Assembly: GCF_000159015.1 (NCBI RefSeq)
Contig: NZ_DS999541.1
Coordinates: 47,324-111,323, forward strand
Direction of reading: 5' to 3'
Origin: Gleimia coleocanis DSM 15436
GTDB lineage: Bacteria > Actinomycetota > Actinomycetes > Actinomycetales > Actinomycetaceae
Length of the DNA: 64,000 bases
The translations under genes and the position numbers were made by a program. Shown here piece by piece: positions 17,163 to 25,565 of the stretch. The notes beneath the pieces are model-generated. The model had not been told where the DNA came from. It saw only the letters and a program-made list of their open reading frames with translations, and did no database searches. The stretch's first letter is position 1. Each line of letters opens with the position of its first letter.

Positions 17163-18012
17163 TAATCTCAGTAAAAGGAGAATGATTAGTAGGGTTCTTC
17201 CAATGCGCGTAAGGCCACATCACGCCCACAACTTTACCGACCACATCCTCAATATTGACCATACCGCCATTGACTGACTGATGCGCCCGAGAATCCGCTG
17301 AATTATTACGATTATCGCCCATTACCCACAGTTTGCCTTCCGGCACAGTCACCTCAAACGGAAGCAAACTATTATAAGAACCCGGTGCTAAATAAGGCTC
17401 AGAAACAGGCTTATCGTTAATCAAAACCTGATCCATATCATTACAACACTTCACCTTATCACCCGGTAAACCAATCACTCGTTTAACCAAGAATTGATCA
17501 CCCGAAGCAGGACGCAACCCTAAGAACTCTAAAGTATTTGACGCATACTTTGAGAACCCCTGCTGCTCGGGAACCGGAGGCAACCATTTTTGAGCGTCAT
17601 AAAAGACCACTACATCGCCGCGTTCAATATCCCACAGCGTCGGGGTAAGACGCGAAACCGCTACAGAATCCCCGATTTCTAAAGTATTCTTCATTGATCC
17701 CGAAGGAATCCAGAAAGCTTGGAAAAGGAAAGCACGAATCAGAGTGGAAAGCACTAAAGCAACGGCAATGATCACCGTGTATTCGGCAACAGTGTTAAGA
17801 ATACGACGCGAAAGGGAAAGCTTCTTCTGGGCTTCGCGTGCTTCCGCACGCTTTTTAAATGGCATAGACATGGCACCCGCATTCAACGTCTTCATTTGGG
17901 AGGTAGATAGGGAATCAGGAGCAACGCGTTGAGGGGAATAACGACGACGTTCTTTGTCAGACCCCGCTTTGGGAATAGGTAGAGAACTAGTTTCGTCTTT
18001 ATTCATCCGCAT
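17143..18012 (-). CDS. lepB: signal peptidase I
   Basis: This membrane serine protease removes signal peptides from exported proteins. A cytoplasmic N-terminal region of about 70 residues precedes one transmembrane helix (about 75-97). The catalytic Ser106 is in PSGSMKNTL and the general-base Lys177 is in FLVKRVIGLPGDKV. The conserved MGDNRNNSADSRAH is near the C terminus. It lies between rplS and rnhB as in other actinobacteria, but here the block runs opposite to trmD. The cytoplasmic extension is basic and not conserved. Confidence 0.95.
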   Translation of the reverse strand: MRMNKDETSSLPIPKAGSDKERRRYSPQRVAPDSLSTSQMKTLNAGAMSMPFKKRAEAREAQKKLSLSRRILNTVAEYTVIIAVALVLSTLIRAFLFQAFWIPSGSMKNTLEIGDSVAVSRLTPTLWDIERGDVVVFYDAQKWLPPVPEQQGFSKYASNTLEFLGLRPASGDQFLVKRVIGLPGDKVKCCNDMDQVLINDKPVSEPYLAPGSYNSLLPFEVTVPEGKLWVMGDNRNNSADSRAHQSVNGGMVNIEDVVGKVVGVMWPYAHWKNPTNHSPFTEIIGRVDE

Positions 18013-18040
18013 TTCCTTAAAATAATGGCTTCTAATATGA

Positions 18041-18071
18041 TTTTAGCCCCGACCGGTGGCCGGGGCTAAAA
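18041..18071. terminator. terminator between rplS and lepB
   Basis: TTTTAGCCCCG (18041-18051) pairs with CGGGGCTAAAA (18061-18071), giving T-runs in both directions. On the minus strand it ends the rplS transcript before lepB. Confidence 0.8.
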
Positions 18072-18079
18072 TATTACGC

Positions 18080-18427
18080 TCAGTTTTCGCGCAGTTCGCG
18101 AACCTTAGCTGCCTTGCCGTGACGATCACGCAGGTAGTAAAGCTTCGCACGACGTACGCGACCACGGGTCACAACCTCGATCTTTTCAACGGTTGGGGTG
18201 TGTACTGGGAAAGTACGTTCTACGCCAACGCCGAAAGATACCTTGCGAACGGTGTAGGTTTCACGAACGCCTTCGCCGTGACGGCGAATAACGATACCCT
18301 GGAACACCTGGATACGGGAACGGTTGCCTTCGGTAACCTTTACGTGAACCTTAACGGTGTCGCCAGCACGGAATACTGGAATATCATCGCGCAAAGAAGG
18401 TGCGTCAACAATATCGAGCTTCTGCAT
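18080..18427 (-). CDS. rplS: 50S ribosomal protein L19
   Basis: L19 sits at the 30S-50S interface. The 115-residue sequence has the family core [54 protein letters not shown] and [19 protein letters not shown] ribosome-binding site lies 5 bases before the ATG. A structured leader of about 100 bases precedes it (18443-18540), a candidate for autoregulation. In most actinobacteria rplS follows trmD on the same strand; here it is inverted together with lepB, rnhB and DUF2469. Confidence 0.96.
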   Translation of the reverse strand: MQKLDIVDAPSLRDDIPVFRAGDTVKVHVKVTEGNRSRIQVFQGIVIRRHGEGVRETYTVRKVSFGVGVERTFPVHTPTVEKIEVVTRGRVRRAKLYYLRDRHGKAAKVRELREN

Positions 18428-18442
18428 TTTATCTCCTCAACA

Positions 18443-18540
18443 GTCACGCCGCAGGTCACAACTGCCGGATTGGGTAAGGACTGACCTTACCGACATTCTT
18501 TTCTGAGAATCAGTTCATGCGGCCCCCTGCGGCAGGTGAC
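18443..18540 (-). promoter_or_regulatory. structured rplS leader RNA (candidate r-protein autoregulatory element)
   Basis: Read on the minus strand, GTCACCTGCCGCAG (18540-18527) pairs with CTGCGGCGTGAC (18454-18443), leaving a 2-base bulge and enclosing about 70 bases. Inside is a perfect 7-bp hairpin (GGTAAGG with CCTTACC, 18473-18491, 5-base loop). The closing stem ends about 8 bases before the rplS ribosome-binding site. Leaders of r-protein genes often bind the protein they encode; binding here is an inference. Confidence 0.55.
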
Positions 18541-18801
18541 GCTACTGTTCTCAACTGCTTTAGTTTGCCATATTTTCAACTCTTTTTCGAGTGTTTTCGC
18601 ATTAGCTGTGGGTAACTCCACTCGCAAAACAAAAGAAAACATGGAATGTGAAAACACTCTGGTCTGTAAAGAATGTTAGCTGTGTGCACAAGGCACTTTC
18701 AAAGACGCAGTTATCCACAAGTTTAGACAGGGGGGTAGCTTCAGAAACAGGCTCTCTCCAAAGTAGAACTATCCATCTATTAAAAGACTTTGGAGTTTAA
18801 G
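18541..18801. other. divergent promoter region of rplS and yraN with a DnaA box
   Basis: No gene is seen. With the rplS leader, this forms a 374-base gap between the divergent rplS and yraN genes. It contains the perfect DnaA box TTATCCACA at 18711-18719 and an imperfect inverted repeat CGAGTG...CACTCG (about 18597-18643). Confidence 0.5.
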
Positions 18802-19155
18802 ATGAGCAGTAACAAACAACGGGTCGGGAAACTAGGTGAAGACCTGGCAGCCGAATACCTAGAATCCTTAGGCTGGAAAATCCTCGAACGAAACGTGACC
18901 TACAAAGGTGCTGAAATTGACATCATTGCTTTAGAAGATGACGTCGTAGTTTTTGTGGAAGTACGTACCCGCACCACTGATGACTGGGGAAGTGCATTAG
19001 AAAGTCTCACCCCAAAGAAACTCGCCTCCCTGCGTAGTGGGGTAGTTCGTTGGCTATTAAACCAAGATGAGTACTGTAAAGCCAGAATCGACATGGTTAC
19101 AGTCAAACTCAATCACGGTAAAGCCACCCTCACCCTCTACCGAAGCATTGGCTGA
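18802..19155 (+). CDS. YraN family (UPF0102) nuclease-fold protein
   Basis: UPF0102/YraN proteins have a restriction-endonuclease-like (PD-(D/E)xK) fold and unknown physiological role. The conserved elements are GKLGEDLAAEYLESLGWKIL, GAEIDIIALEDDVVVFVEVRTR (the D-x-ExR core) and RIDMVTV. I start at ATG 18802, where GGAG lies 6 bases upstream; this gives 117 residues. The gene is followed by comM (3-base gap) and dprA (8-base overlap), the conserved actinobacterial yraN-comM-dprA operon linked to DNA uptake and processing. Confidence 0.9.
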   Translation: MSSNKQRVGKLGEDLAAEYLESLGWKILERNVTYKGAEIDIIALEDDVVVFVEVRTRTTDDWGSALESLTPKKLASLRSGVVRWLLNQDEYCKARIDMVTVKLNHGKATLTLYRSIG

Positions 19156-19158
19156 ACC

Positions 19159-20712
19159 ATGCATACCAGTATCGTACGCACCCACGCCGTAGCCATCGTG
19201 GGAATGGAAGGTCGAATCATAGACGTGGAAACTCACGTTGCGCCTGGGCTAGTGGCATTCAACCTCGTAGGCTTACCAGATGCTGGAGTGAAAGAGTCGA
19301 AAGAGCGTGTTCGTGCTGCCCTGCAAACCTGCGGAATCAAATGGGTGGAACATCGCGTAACAGTAAACTTATCTCCGGCAGCGATTCCGAAAATGGGATC
19401 GGGCTTTGACCTGGCAATCGCTATGGGGATTCTGGCACTAAAAAACCTGATAAAGACCCCGCGGTTAGAAAGTACGGTTTTCGTAGGTGAACTTGGCTTA
19501 GATGGCTCTGTACAACCCGTTAGAGGAGTACTGCCGGCAGTATTAGAAGCCCGACGCCAAGGATTTATCAATATTGTTGTGCCTGCCCAACAAGCTAAAG
19601 AAGCTCAGCTAGTGCCGGGGATAAATGTGGTTCCCGTAGAGCATTTAGGGCAGCTGGTAGTGGCCTTTGGGGGTAAGCCACTACAGCAAAGTATTATGCT
19701 CAAGCGCCGTGTGGAAGTGGAATCACCAGAATCTGAACCGGTTTTAAATCATCCTAAAGATCTTAGTGATGTGAAAGGTCAAAACTTCGCGGTTGAGGCT
19801 ATGGTTACCGCTGCAGCAGGTGGGCATCACCTACTTTTAGTGGGGGAACCAGGTTCTGGCAAGACTATGCTTGCGCAACGTTTACCGGGAATTTTGCCGC
19901 CCTTGGAAGCAGAAACTGCATTAGAAGTAACTGCCATTCAATCGGTAGCGGGGCGGATTCGCAACGCAACTGGTTTAGTTGCATACCCACCGTTAGAAGC
20001 ACCCCATCACAGTGCGTCAATGGTAGCAATGGTGGGTGGCGGAACAGGATTACCGCAGCCAGGGGCAGTTTCGTTAGCTCATGGGGGAGTGCTGTTTTTG
20101 GATGAGGCTACTGAGTTTGCTCCGAAAGTTTTGGATGCTTTGCGACAGCCCCTGGAGCAGGGGGAGATTCACATTCATCGAGCGAAAGCGCAGCTAACTT
20201 TCCCAGCGCGGTTTCAGCTGATTTTGGCAACTAACCCCTGTCCATGTGGGTATGCGATTTCTCGGAAACATCAGTGTAATTGCAGTTCTTTACAAAGACG
20301 TCGGTACTTGAATCGGCTTTCTGGGCCGCTTTTAGATCGGTTGGATATTCAGATTCCAGTGGTTGCTCCGACAGTTCGAGAGCTTGATGAACCCACGGCA
20401 TACACTTCTGAAACTGCTTTGCAGAAAGTGAAGTTAGCGCGTGAACTGGCGTGCGAGCGCTGGAAAAACCTGGGTATTTATACGAATGCGCAGCTTCCCA
20501 GCCAAGTTTTACGTAGTGCGGAAATGGGGTTGGAACCTGAGGTTTCTGATTTGGTGCGCACAGCTTTAAGTAAAGCAACTATGAGTTTGCGGGGTGTGGA
20601 CCGGGCTTTAAGAGTGGCGCGTACAATCGCAGATTTGCGGGGTAGTGAGAGCGTAGGAGCCCAAGATTTTGGGAAAGCATTGCAGTATCGAACAGGAGTG
20701 AAGAATGTTTAA
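19159..20712 (+). CDS. comM: ComM/YifB Mg-chelatase-like AAA+ ATPase
   Basis: ComM is a hexameric helicase that promotes branch migration during natural transformation in Gram-negatives; actinobacterial homologues are little studied. An N-terminal Lon-like domain (1-170) is followed by the AAA+ core with Walker A GEPGSGKT (229-236), Walker B GVLFLDEATEF, a zinc-like cluster CPCGYA---HQCNCS and a C-terminal Mg-chelatase domain ending RVARTIADLRGSE. The length of 517 residues is normal. It is coupled to dprA. Codon use drifts from C/A-ending to G/T-ending along the gene. Confidence 0.94.
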   Translation: MHTSIVRTHAVAIVGMEGRIIDVETHVAPGLVAFNLVGLPDAGVKESKERVRAALQTCGIKWVEHRVTVNLSPAAIPKMGSGFDLAIAMGILALKNLIKTPRLESTVFVGELGLDGSVQPVRGVLPAVLEARRQGFINIVVPAQQAKEAQLVPGINVVPVEHLGQLVVAFGGKPLQQSIMLKRRVEVESPESEPVLNHPKDLSDVKGQNFAVEAMVTAAAGGHHLLLVGEPGSGKTMLAQRLPGILPPLEAETALEVTAIQSVAGRIRNATGLVAYPPLEAPHHSASMVAMVGGGTGLPQPGAVSLAHGGVLFLDEATEFAPKVLDALRQPLEQGEIHIHRAKAQLTFPARFQLILATNPCPCGYAISRKHQCNCSSLQRRRYLNRLSGPLLDRLDIQIPVVAPTVRELDEPTAYTSETALQKVKLARELACERWKNLGIYTNAQLPSQVLRSAEMGLEPEVSDLVRTALSKATMSLRGVDRALRVARTIADLRGSESVGAQDFGKALQYRTGVKNV

Positions 20713-21913
20713 GGTCGATTATGGAAATCCGCTGCAGGTAGCTGCCATGTGGTCTAACTTAGTGGAGCCGGGTGATAACGCGGCAGGGCTCCTTACCGGC
20801 GTTTTGGGGCAGGCTAAGGGGCTGGAGTGGGTTTTAGAATCCGCGGATCCTAAAGAGCTTCCAAGCGAATTGGTTGCAGATACTGAGGGGCGGAAGTTGC
20901 CGTGGCGGCAGGCAATCCAGCGTTGGTTACCACGTGTTGCTGAAGCAAATATTGAACAGCAGTTTGAGTATTTGCAACGTTTGGGTGGCAGGTTAATGTA
21001 TCCGCAGCACCCGGATTGGCCGGGGCAGCTTAATGATTTAGGTGAATATGCGCCTTTAGCTTTATGGATGCGGGGGAATTTTGAGCTTGCGCAACCGCGC
21101 GAGTGGGTTTCGCTTGTAGGAGCTAGGGCTTCAACGAACTTGGGTGATCAGCTGGCAGCTGAGCTGAGTTTTGATTTGGTGAACGCCGGCTTTGGGGTGG
21201 TTTCAGGTGGGGCATTTGGGATTGACACGGCAGCGCACCGTGGGGCACTTACGGTGGCAAGTCAGGTTAGTTCTGAGGCTTTGGCAACGATTGCATTTAT
21301 GGCGGGTGGGGTGGGGCAACTTTACCCAGCATCTCAGTTGGATTTGTTTAATCGGTTGTTGGATGTGGGATTGGTGGTGTCTGAGGTTCCGCCGAGTTGG
21401 CGTCCGGCACGTTGGCGTTTTCTGTCGCGTAATCGTTTGATTGCTGCTTTTTCGGCTGCGACTGTGGTGGTTGAGGCGGGTGTGCGTTCGGGGGCGTTGG
21501 CGACGGCGCATCGGGCGTTAGAGCTGGGGCGTCCGGTGGGGGCGGTGCCGGGTCCGGTTACTTCGCAAATGTCTTTTGGGTGTCATCAGTTGATTCGTGA
21601 GTGCGGGGTAACTTTAGTTACTAATGCCCAGCAGGTGGGGGAGTTGTTTTTAGGGTTGGGAGCGGGTTTAACAGGGGGCGCATTGGCTTCCGAGGGCGTG
21701 CAGTCTGAACTTGTTTTTGTGTCAGATGATTTTAATAATCCGGTGCATGAGCGGGTGTGGTTGGCTTTGCCTAAGTATGGGGAGGCGACTTTTGTTTCGG
21801 TGGCGAAAGTGGCGGGGTTGAGTGTTTCGGAGGTTTCTGCGGCGGTGAGTGCTTTGTTGGTGGCGGGGAAAGTGGAGGTGTTTGGGGATAAGTGTCGCCG
21901 GATTTATTCCTAA
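20705..21913 (+). CDS. dprA: DNA processing protein DprA
   Basis: DprA loads RecA onto incoming single-stranded DNA during transformation. The Rossmann-like core shows VGARASTNLGDQLAAEL, SGGAFGIDTAAHRGAL, FLSRNRLIAAFS and VVEAGVRSGALATAHRALELGRPVGAVPG, all standard. A C-terminal winged-helix domain ends the protein. It overlaps comM by 8 bases. The coding strand is strongly G/T-rich, and a copy of the dispersed word lies at 21691. Together with comM, its presence makes some form of DNA uptake plausible, although no pilus or ComEA/EC genes are in this window. Confidence 0.94.
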   Translation: MFKVDYGNPLQVAAMWSNLVEPGDNAAGLLTGVLGQAKGLEWVLESADPKELPSELVADTEGRKLPWRQAIQRWLPRVAEANIEQQFEYLQRLGGRLMYPQHPDWPGQLNDLGEYAPLALWMRGNFELAQPREWVSLVGARASTNLGDQLAAELSFDLVNAGFGVVSGGAFGIDTAAHRGALTVASQVSSEALATIAFMAGGVGQLYPASQLDLFNRLLDVGLVVSEVPPSWRPARWRFLSRNRLIAAFSAATVVVEAGVRSGALATAHRALELGRPVGAVPGPVTSQMSFGCHQLIRECGVTLVTNAQQVGELFLGLGAGLTGGALASEGVQSELVFVSDDFNNPVHERVWLALPKYGEATFVSVAKVAGLSVSEVSAAVSALLVAGKVEVFGDKCRRIYS

Positions 21914-21916
21914 ACT

Positions 21917-21972
21917 CTTGCAAAGTGAACTTGGCAGGAGTATCTTAAGAATTGCCAAGTTTACTTTGCAAG
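21917..21972 (+). promoter_or_regulatory. 20-bp inverted repeat overlapping a promoter, upstream of the XRE operon
   Basis: The arms 21917-21936 and 21953-21972 are complementary except for one G-T pair and are separated by 16 bases. Within it, TTGCAA (21918-21923) and TATCTT (21941-21946) are spaced by 17 bases and make a plausible promoter for the downstream genes. The outer half-sites read CTTGCAAA and TTTGCAAG. It could be the operator of the XRE protein, a dprA terminator hairpin, or both; no T-tract follows. Confidence 0.55.
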
Positions 21973-21987
21973 AAAGGTGTGGTGAAA

Positions 21988-22305
21988 ATGGACAAAGAAG
22001 CCATTTTGGCAGCCAGCCGAAAAGAAAATAAACAACGCGATTACGCAAAAATGGAAGTCAGTAGCTTAGCTCTTAAAGTCGGCGGATTCGTCGGTTTAGT
22101 AGTGACCACTGCATTATTTTTCTTCGAAGAGTACTACTTAGAGCAACCATTAAATTACGGGTATTCGCTAATAATCTTCTCAACCGCATTTGCTGCAATC
22201 CTCACGCGAGCATATCGAAAGAGGAGTTTCATTGACCTATTCTTGGCGGTAATTTGTGTACTTCCGTTAGTGCGTACCTTCCAACAATATCTTGGGCAGT
22301 TTTAG
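21988..22305 (+). CDS. DUF6442-like small membrane protein
   Basis: This 105-residue protein has a charged N terminus (MDKEAILAASRKENKQRD) and three hydrophobic segments, at about 28-44, 57-74 and 82-98. The N-terminal pattern matches DUF6442-type membrane proteins that are usually paired with a small HTH regulator, mostly in Firmicutes. I start at ATG 21988, inside a longer frame, because GAAAGGTG lies upstream. The stop abuts the start of the XRE gene. The A-rich coding strand differs from dprA. Horizontal origin is possible. Confidence 0.72.
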   Translation: MDKEAILAASRKENKQRDYAKMEVSSLALKVGGFVGLVVTTALFFFEEYYLEQPLNYGYSLIIFSTAFAAILTRAYRKRSFIDLFLAVICVLPLVRTFQQYLGQF

Positions 22306-22512
22306 ATGGAAGACAGCCTGCAACTAAAAAATAACCTACCCCAGGTGCGTAAAGAAAAAGGGCTTTCCCAACAAGAACTCGCTAAACTGGTCGGGGTTTC
22401 TCGGAATACGATTTCTTCCATCGAAACCGGACAATATTGTCCCACAGCTAAACTCGCACTGGTACTGTGCGTAGCTTTAGACCAAAAGTTTGAAGACCTC
22501 TTTTACTTTTAA
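22306..22512 (+). CDS. XRE-family transcriptional regulator
   Basis: This 68-residue protein is essentially one helix-turn-helix domain: LPQVRKEKGLSQQELAKLVG and VSRNTISSIETGQYCPTAKLALVLC. It belongs to the compact XRE regulators found beside small membrane proteins. Its ATG directly follows the stop of the DUF6442-like gene, so the two are cotranscribed. The inverted repeat at 21917-21972 is a candidate site for it. The membrane partner might modulate it; that is inference. Confidence 0.88.
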   Translation: MEDSLQLKNNLPQVRKEKGLSQQELAKLVGVSRNTISSIETGQYCPTAKLALVLCVALDQKFEDLFYF

Positions 22513-22513
22513 A

Positions 22514-22561
22514 AATGCGCGTTGCCGGGTGGTTTTCAAAACCGCCCCGAAAACGTGCATT
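22514..22561. terminator. hairpin after the XRE gene
   Basis: AATGCGCGTT (22514-22523) pairs with AACGTGCATT (22552-22561), with an inner GGTTTT/AAAACC stem. It lies between the convergent XRE and YhgE genes. Confidence 0.6.
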
Positions 22562-22600
22562 CTCATTCAGTTACCAGCCCTATTCAATTACCAGCGTTCA

Positions 22601-24790
22601 TCAGCGAGGATGAACTGAGAAAGCATAGTCAGAAGTTGCTGCAGAAGTAACAAACTTCGGATGCAGGTCGTTCATCGTAAACAACTTCTTCTTATGAATC
22701 TTATGCATAATCAGTGGCAGAGTACCTAAGAAGATTAGGAACAAAATAGCTACTGACTGCCAGAAAATAGTCAGGTTACCACCAGAAATCGCCACGCGGA
22801 AAGCATCAACCGTGTAGCGCATTGGTGAAATCACGCCTAACACCTGATAGAAGGGTTCCAGTAAGGCTAGTGGGAAAGTGCCGCCTGAAGCTGGTAGCTG
22901 TAGCAATAGGAAGATAATGAAAATCGCACTCTGAGTAGAACCTAAGTAGAGGCGGAACAAGAATGCTAGAGATACGAAGGCTGCCGCAGTCACGATAAGT
23001 AGCACGATATATTCCACTGGATGTACTGGATTCATTCCTAAGGTTGGCCACAGCGCTAAGCCCATGATTAAAGATCCGCCAATGCCCATGAACATTGGGG
23101 TGGATAGGCCAGTCCAAGCTAGTTTCCACGCGGGAGCACGACCAGTGAGTGCGCGCCCTGGAAGAGTACGCAGTACCAAGAACATGGAAATTGCGGTAAC
23201 CCACAGAGCGATAGTCAGGAAGAAAGGTGCTAAACCTCGGCCGTAGTACTCAGCAGAGTGGTAAACCTGCATCTCTACATCAACTGGAGAAGCCATAGTT
23301 TTCGCTAAAGCATTACGATTATCTTCGCTTAGCCCCGGAATCTTTGCAGCGCCATCAGCTAACTTCGTAGATAGTTCGTGTGTGCCCGCAGAGATTTGTG
23401 GCATGGCAGTATCTAGCTTCGCAATGCCATTTTGTAACTGCAGGAAACCGTTAATAGCCTTAGGAATATCTTGTAGTGAATCAGAACCAGCTTGCTGAAG
23501 TGGAGCCAATGCAGTGTGCAGGTTACTTACCGCATCAGTAGACATCTGCGCGCCAGTCTTAAAGTGCTGATTAGCTGACTGGATTTTGCCTTGTGCGGCT
23601 TCTAAAGAGTTGGCAGTATTTTCCAAGGAGTCTGCCATGGCTTTTAGCAACTGGGGGTTTAGTTCCAGCGCTAAAGTGGTAGAAATCTGCGCTTGGCGAC
23701 GGATGTTCTTATCGATTTCCTTTTGATTCTTTTGCGCAGATTCAATATCAGCTACCAGGTTTTTGTACTCCGGATGGTCTTGCAGTGCAGTACCGTCAGC
23801 TAGGGTGAGCTTACCCAGTTCAGATGTAGCAGCAGTTGCCCCGCTTAGTGATTGATCAAGCTGGCGGGTAAGAGCTGTATCTTTCGTAGAGGTCAGCTCT
23901 GTATTGAGAGTAGCGAGTTCTAAGGCTTTTCCATGAGAGTTTTTTAGGTCTTCGCTGAGCCATTTCTTCAGCGGGTCAATGTTGAGTTTCAAGCTGGCAA
24001 TGTCAGTTGCTTGAGATTCAGCTACACCTGCCAGTTCACTTACGCCGAGGTGAATTTCGTTGTGTGCTGACTGAAATTCGGGGCCTACTTGGTTCACGGC
24101 GTGAATATTAGTTTGTAGGGTAGTGAGTTTTTGCTGCAACGCGGTTAAATCGACATTGGTTAGGGCAGTGTTGATTTGGGAGATGCCAGAGGTAGTCAGT
24201 TTTTGTGCTTCGTCGAGTTTAGCGGCGCCTTCGGCAGCTTGGGTCATGCCAGTTTTAATCTCATCTAGGGAAATGAAGAGTGTGCGGAAGTAGGTTTCCG
24301 CAACTGCTTCGTCTAAGGCTTTCCCCAGGATTGATTCTGTTTGGGCAGTCATCATGCCGGCTACGAATCCGTTGGCATCGTCGCGGTAGAGGTTGAGTTT
24401 CGCGCGTTTGGCTTCGAGCGTGCCAGCACTGGTGAGGTCTTTTGAAAAGTCTTGCGGAATGTGAATGATCAGGTAGTATTCACCATCGCGCATGCCCTGT
24501 TGGGCGGCTTCTAAGTCGTTGCCGACGAAGTTCCATTTGAAGCCGGGGGTTTTCTTTAGATTATCTTCAACTTGTTTGCCGCCACTAACCAGGGTGTCTC
24601 CCATTTTTACTGGCACGTCTTGGTTTACGACGGCTACATCGAGGTTTTCGATTTTGGAGTATAGATCCCAGTTAGCGTGAAGGTAGACTGCCGAGTACAG
24701 CAGTGGCAATAGCAACATAAAGATTAGAGCGATGCGCGGTTTCCCTTGGAATCTTTTCAGTTCGCGCCAGAGTACGGATTTTTCTTTCAT
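22601..24790 (-). CDS. YhgE/Pip-family membrane protein
   Basis: YhgE/Pip proteins are large membrane proteins related to ABC-2 permeases. One transmembrane helix near residues 18-36 (IALIFMLLLPLLYSAVYLH) is followed by a long extracellular, helix-rich region, then five or six C-terminal membrane segments. I start at ATG 24790, one base after the stop of the ABC ATPase gene, rather than at the upstream frame start that would overlap it. The product is 729 residues. The operon is TetR, ABC ATPase, YhgE, so this is probably the permease of an export system. The substrate is unknown. Confidence 0.82.
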   Translation of the reverse strand: MKEKSVLWRELKRFQGKPRIALIFMLLLPLLYSAVYLHANWDLYSKIENLDVAVVNQDVPVKMGDTLVSGGKQVEDNLKKTPGFKWNFVGNDLEAAQQGMRDGEYYLIIHIPQDFSKDLTSAGTLEAKRAKLNLYRDDANGFVAGMMTAQTESILGKALDEAVAETYFRTLFISLDEIKTGMTQAAEGAAKLDEAQKLTTSGISQINTALTNVDLTALQQKLTTLQTNIHAVNQVGPEFQSAHNEIHLGVSELAGVAESQATDIASLKLNIDPLKKWLSEDLKNSHGKALELATLNTELTSTKDTALTRQLDQSLSGATAATSELGKLTLADGTALQDHPEYKNLVADIESAQKNQKEIDKNIRRQAQISTTLALELNPQLLKAMADSLENTANSLEAAQGKIQSANQHFKTGAQMSTDAVSNLHTALAPLQQAGSDSLQDIPKAINGFLQLQNGIAKLDTAMPQISAGTHELSTKLADGAAKIPGLSEDNRNALAKTMASPVDVEMQVYHSAEYYGRGLAPFFLTIALWVTAISMFLVLRTLPGRALTGRAPAWKLAWTGLSTPMFMGIGGSLIMGLALWPTLGMNPVHPVEYIVLLIVTAAAFVSLAFLFRLYLGSTQSAIFIIFLLLQLPASGGTFPLALLEPFYQVLGVISPMRYTVDAFRVAISGGNLTIFWQSVAILFLIFLGTLPLIMHKIHKKKLFTMNDLHPKFVTSAATSDYAFSVHPR

Positions 24791-24791
24791 T

Positions 24792-25565
24792 TCAGTTTTC
24801 TTCTTTTTCTTCTGCTGCTTCGGTTGAATCGGCTGGTTCTGCCAGGGGGTCATTAATTTGTGGTGCGGATTCTTGTTGGGATAGTTCCGGGTTGGTGGCT
24901 TTTTCATATTCCCGAGGGTGTTGTTTGTTGCCTTCCAGATTGAGGAGCAACGTGCCTTGTGGGACAGCGCCGGCGTGGAAGCCAGAGACTATGATCGCCA
25001 TTTCTTCGTGTTCCGCGATGTTTTGGAGGATGCGGTACAGCTCAGCTGCTTGAGTTGGTGTTAAGCCTTGGTCTGCGTCGTCGAGGATTGTAACTTTCGC
25101 GGGACGGAGTATCGCTAAGGCAACGGAAACCCAGCGTTGGGTGAGCAGGTCGTATTCGTTTAGCTGTGTATTGCGGTTTAGTTTCAGCCCGATTAGTTCT
25201 TCCAGCTCACTGAAGCGTTGTTTTGCTTTGCGTGGGGACATGTTGTCAATGAAAGCACGGTCGTAGATAGCTTCATTGATAGTGAGGCGGTCTTCGGCAG
25301 TGAGGTAGTTTCCAAGCTGTGCTACGGAAGTATGTTCTAAAACTTGTAGGGGGTGTTCTGTTGCGTCAATGCCGTTAATGGTGAGTTCGCCTTCTAAGCC
25401 GTTGAACCGGCCAGTGAGTGCTAAGAGTAAACTCGATTTTCCACTGCTTTGCTCACCGCTGATGAGGCAGAGTTTTCCAGTGGGGATGCTGAGGCTGAGT
25501 GGGCCAAAGACTGGTCTGGTTTTTCCGGCTAGGGTCAGAGCTTTTGCGTTAATTAGCGTTTTCAT
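24792..25565 (-). CDS. ABC transporter ATP-binding protein with degenerate signature
   Basis: The Walker A motif SGEQSSGKSS and the Walker B segment KVTILDDADQGL identify an ABC ATPase. The expected LSGGQ signature is replaced by a sequence around LLTQRWVSVALAIL, and the residue after Walker B is Asp rather than Glu, so ATP hydrolysis may be altered. The C-terminal 50 residues are acidic and of low complexity. It overlaps the tetR 3' end by 17 bases and precedes the YhgE-type gene by one base, forming a coupled operon. It probably powers that membrane protein. Confidence 0.82.
   Translation of the reverse strand: MKTLINAKALTLAGKTRPVFGPLSLSIPTGKLCLISGEQSSGKSSLLLALTGRFNGLEGELTINGIDATEHPLQVLEHTSVAQLGNYLTAEDRLTINEAIYDRAFIDNMSPRKAKQRFSELEELIGLKLNRNTQLNEYDLLTQRWVSVALAILRPAKVTILDDADQGLTPTQAAELYRILQNIAEHEEMAIIVSGFHAGAVPQGTLLLNLEGNKQHPREYEKATNPELSQQESAPQINDPLAEPADSTEAAEEKEEN

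Noticed and set aside
21988..22512. DUF6442-XRE pair as a toxin-antitoxin module
   Set aside because: The order, a membrane protein of this type and a lone HTH fit a regulator/membrane pair better; no known toxin fold is visible.
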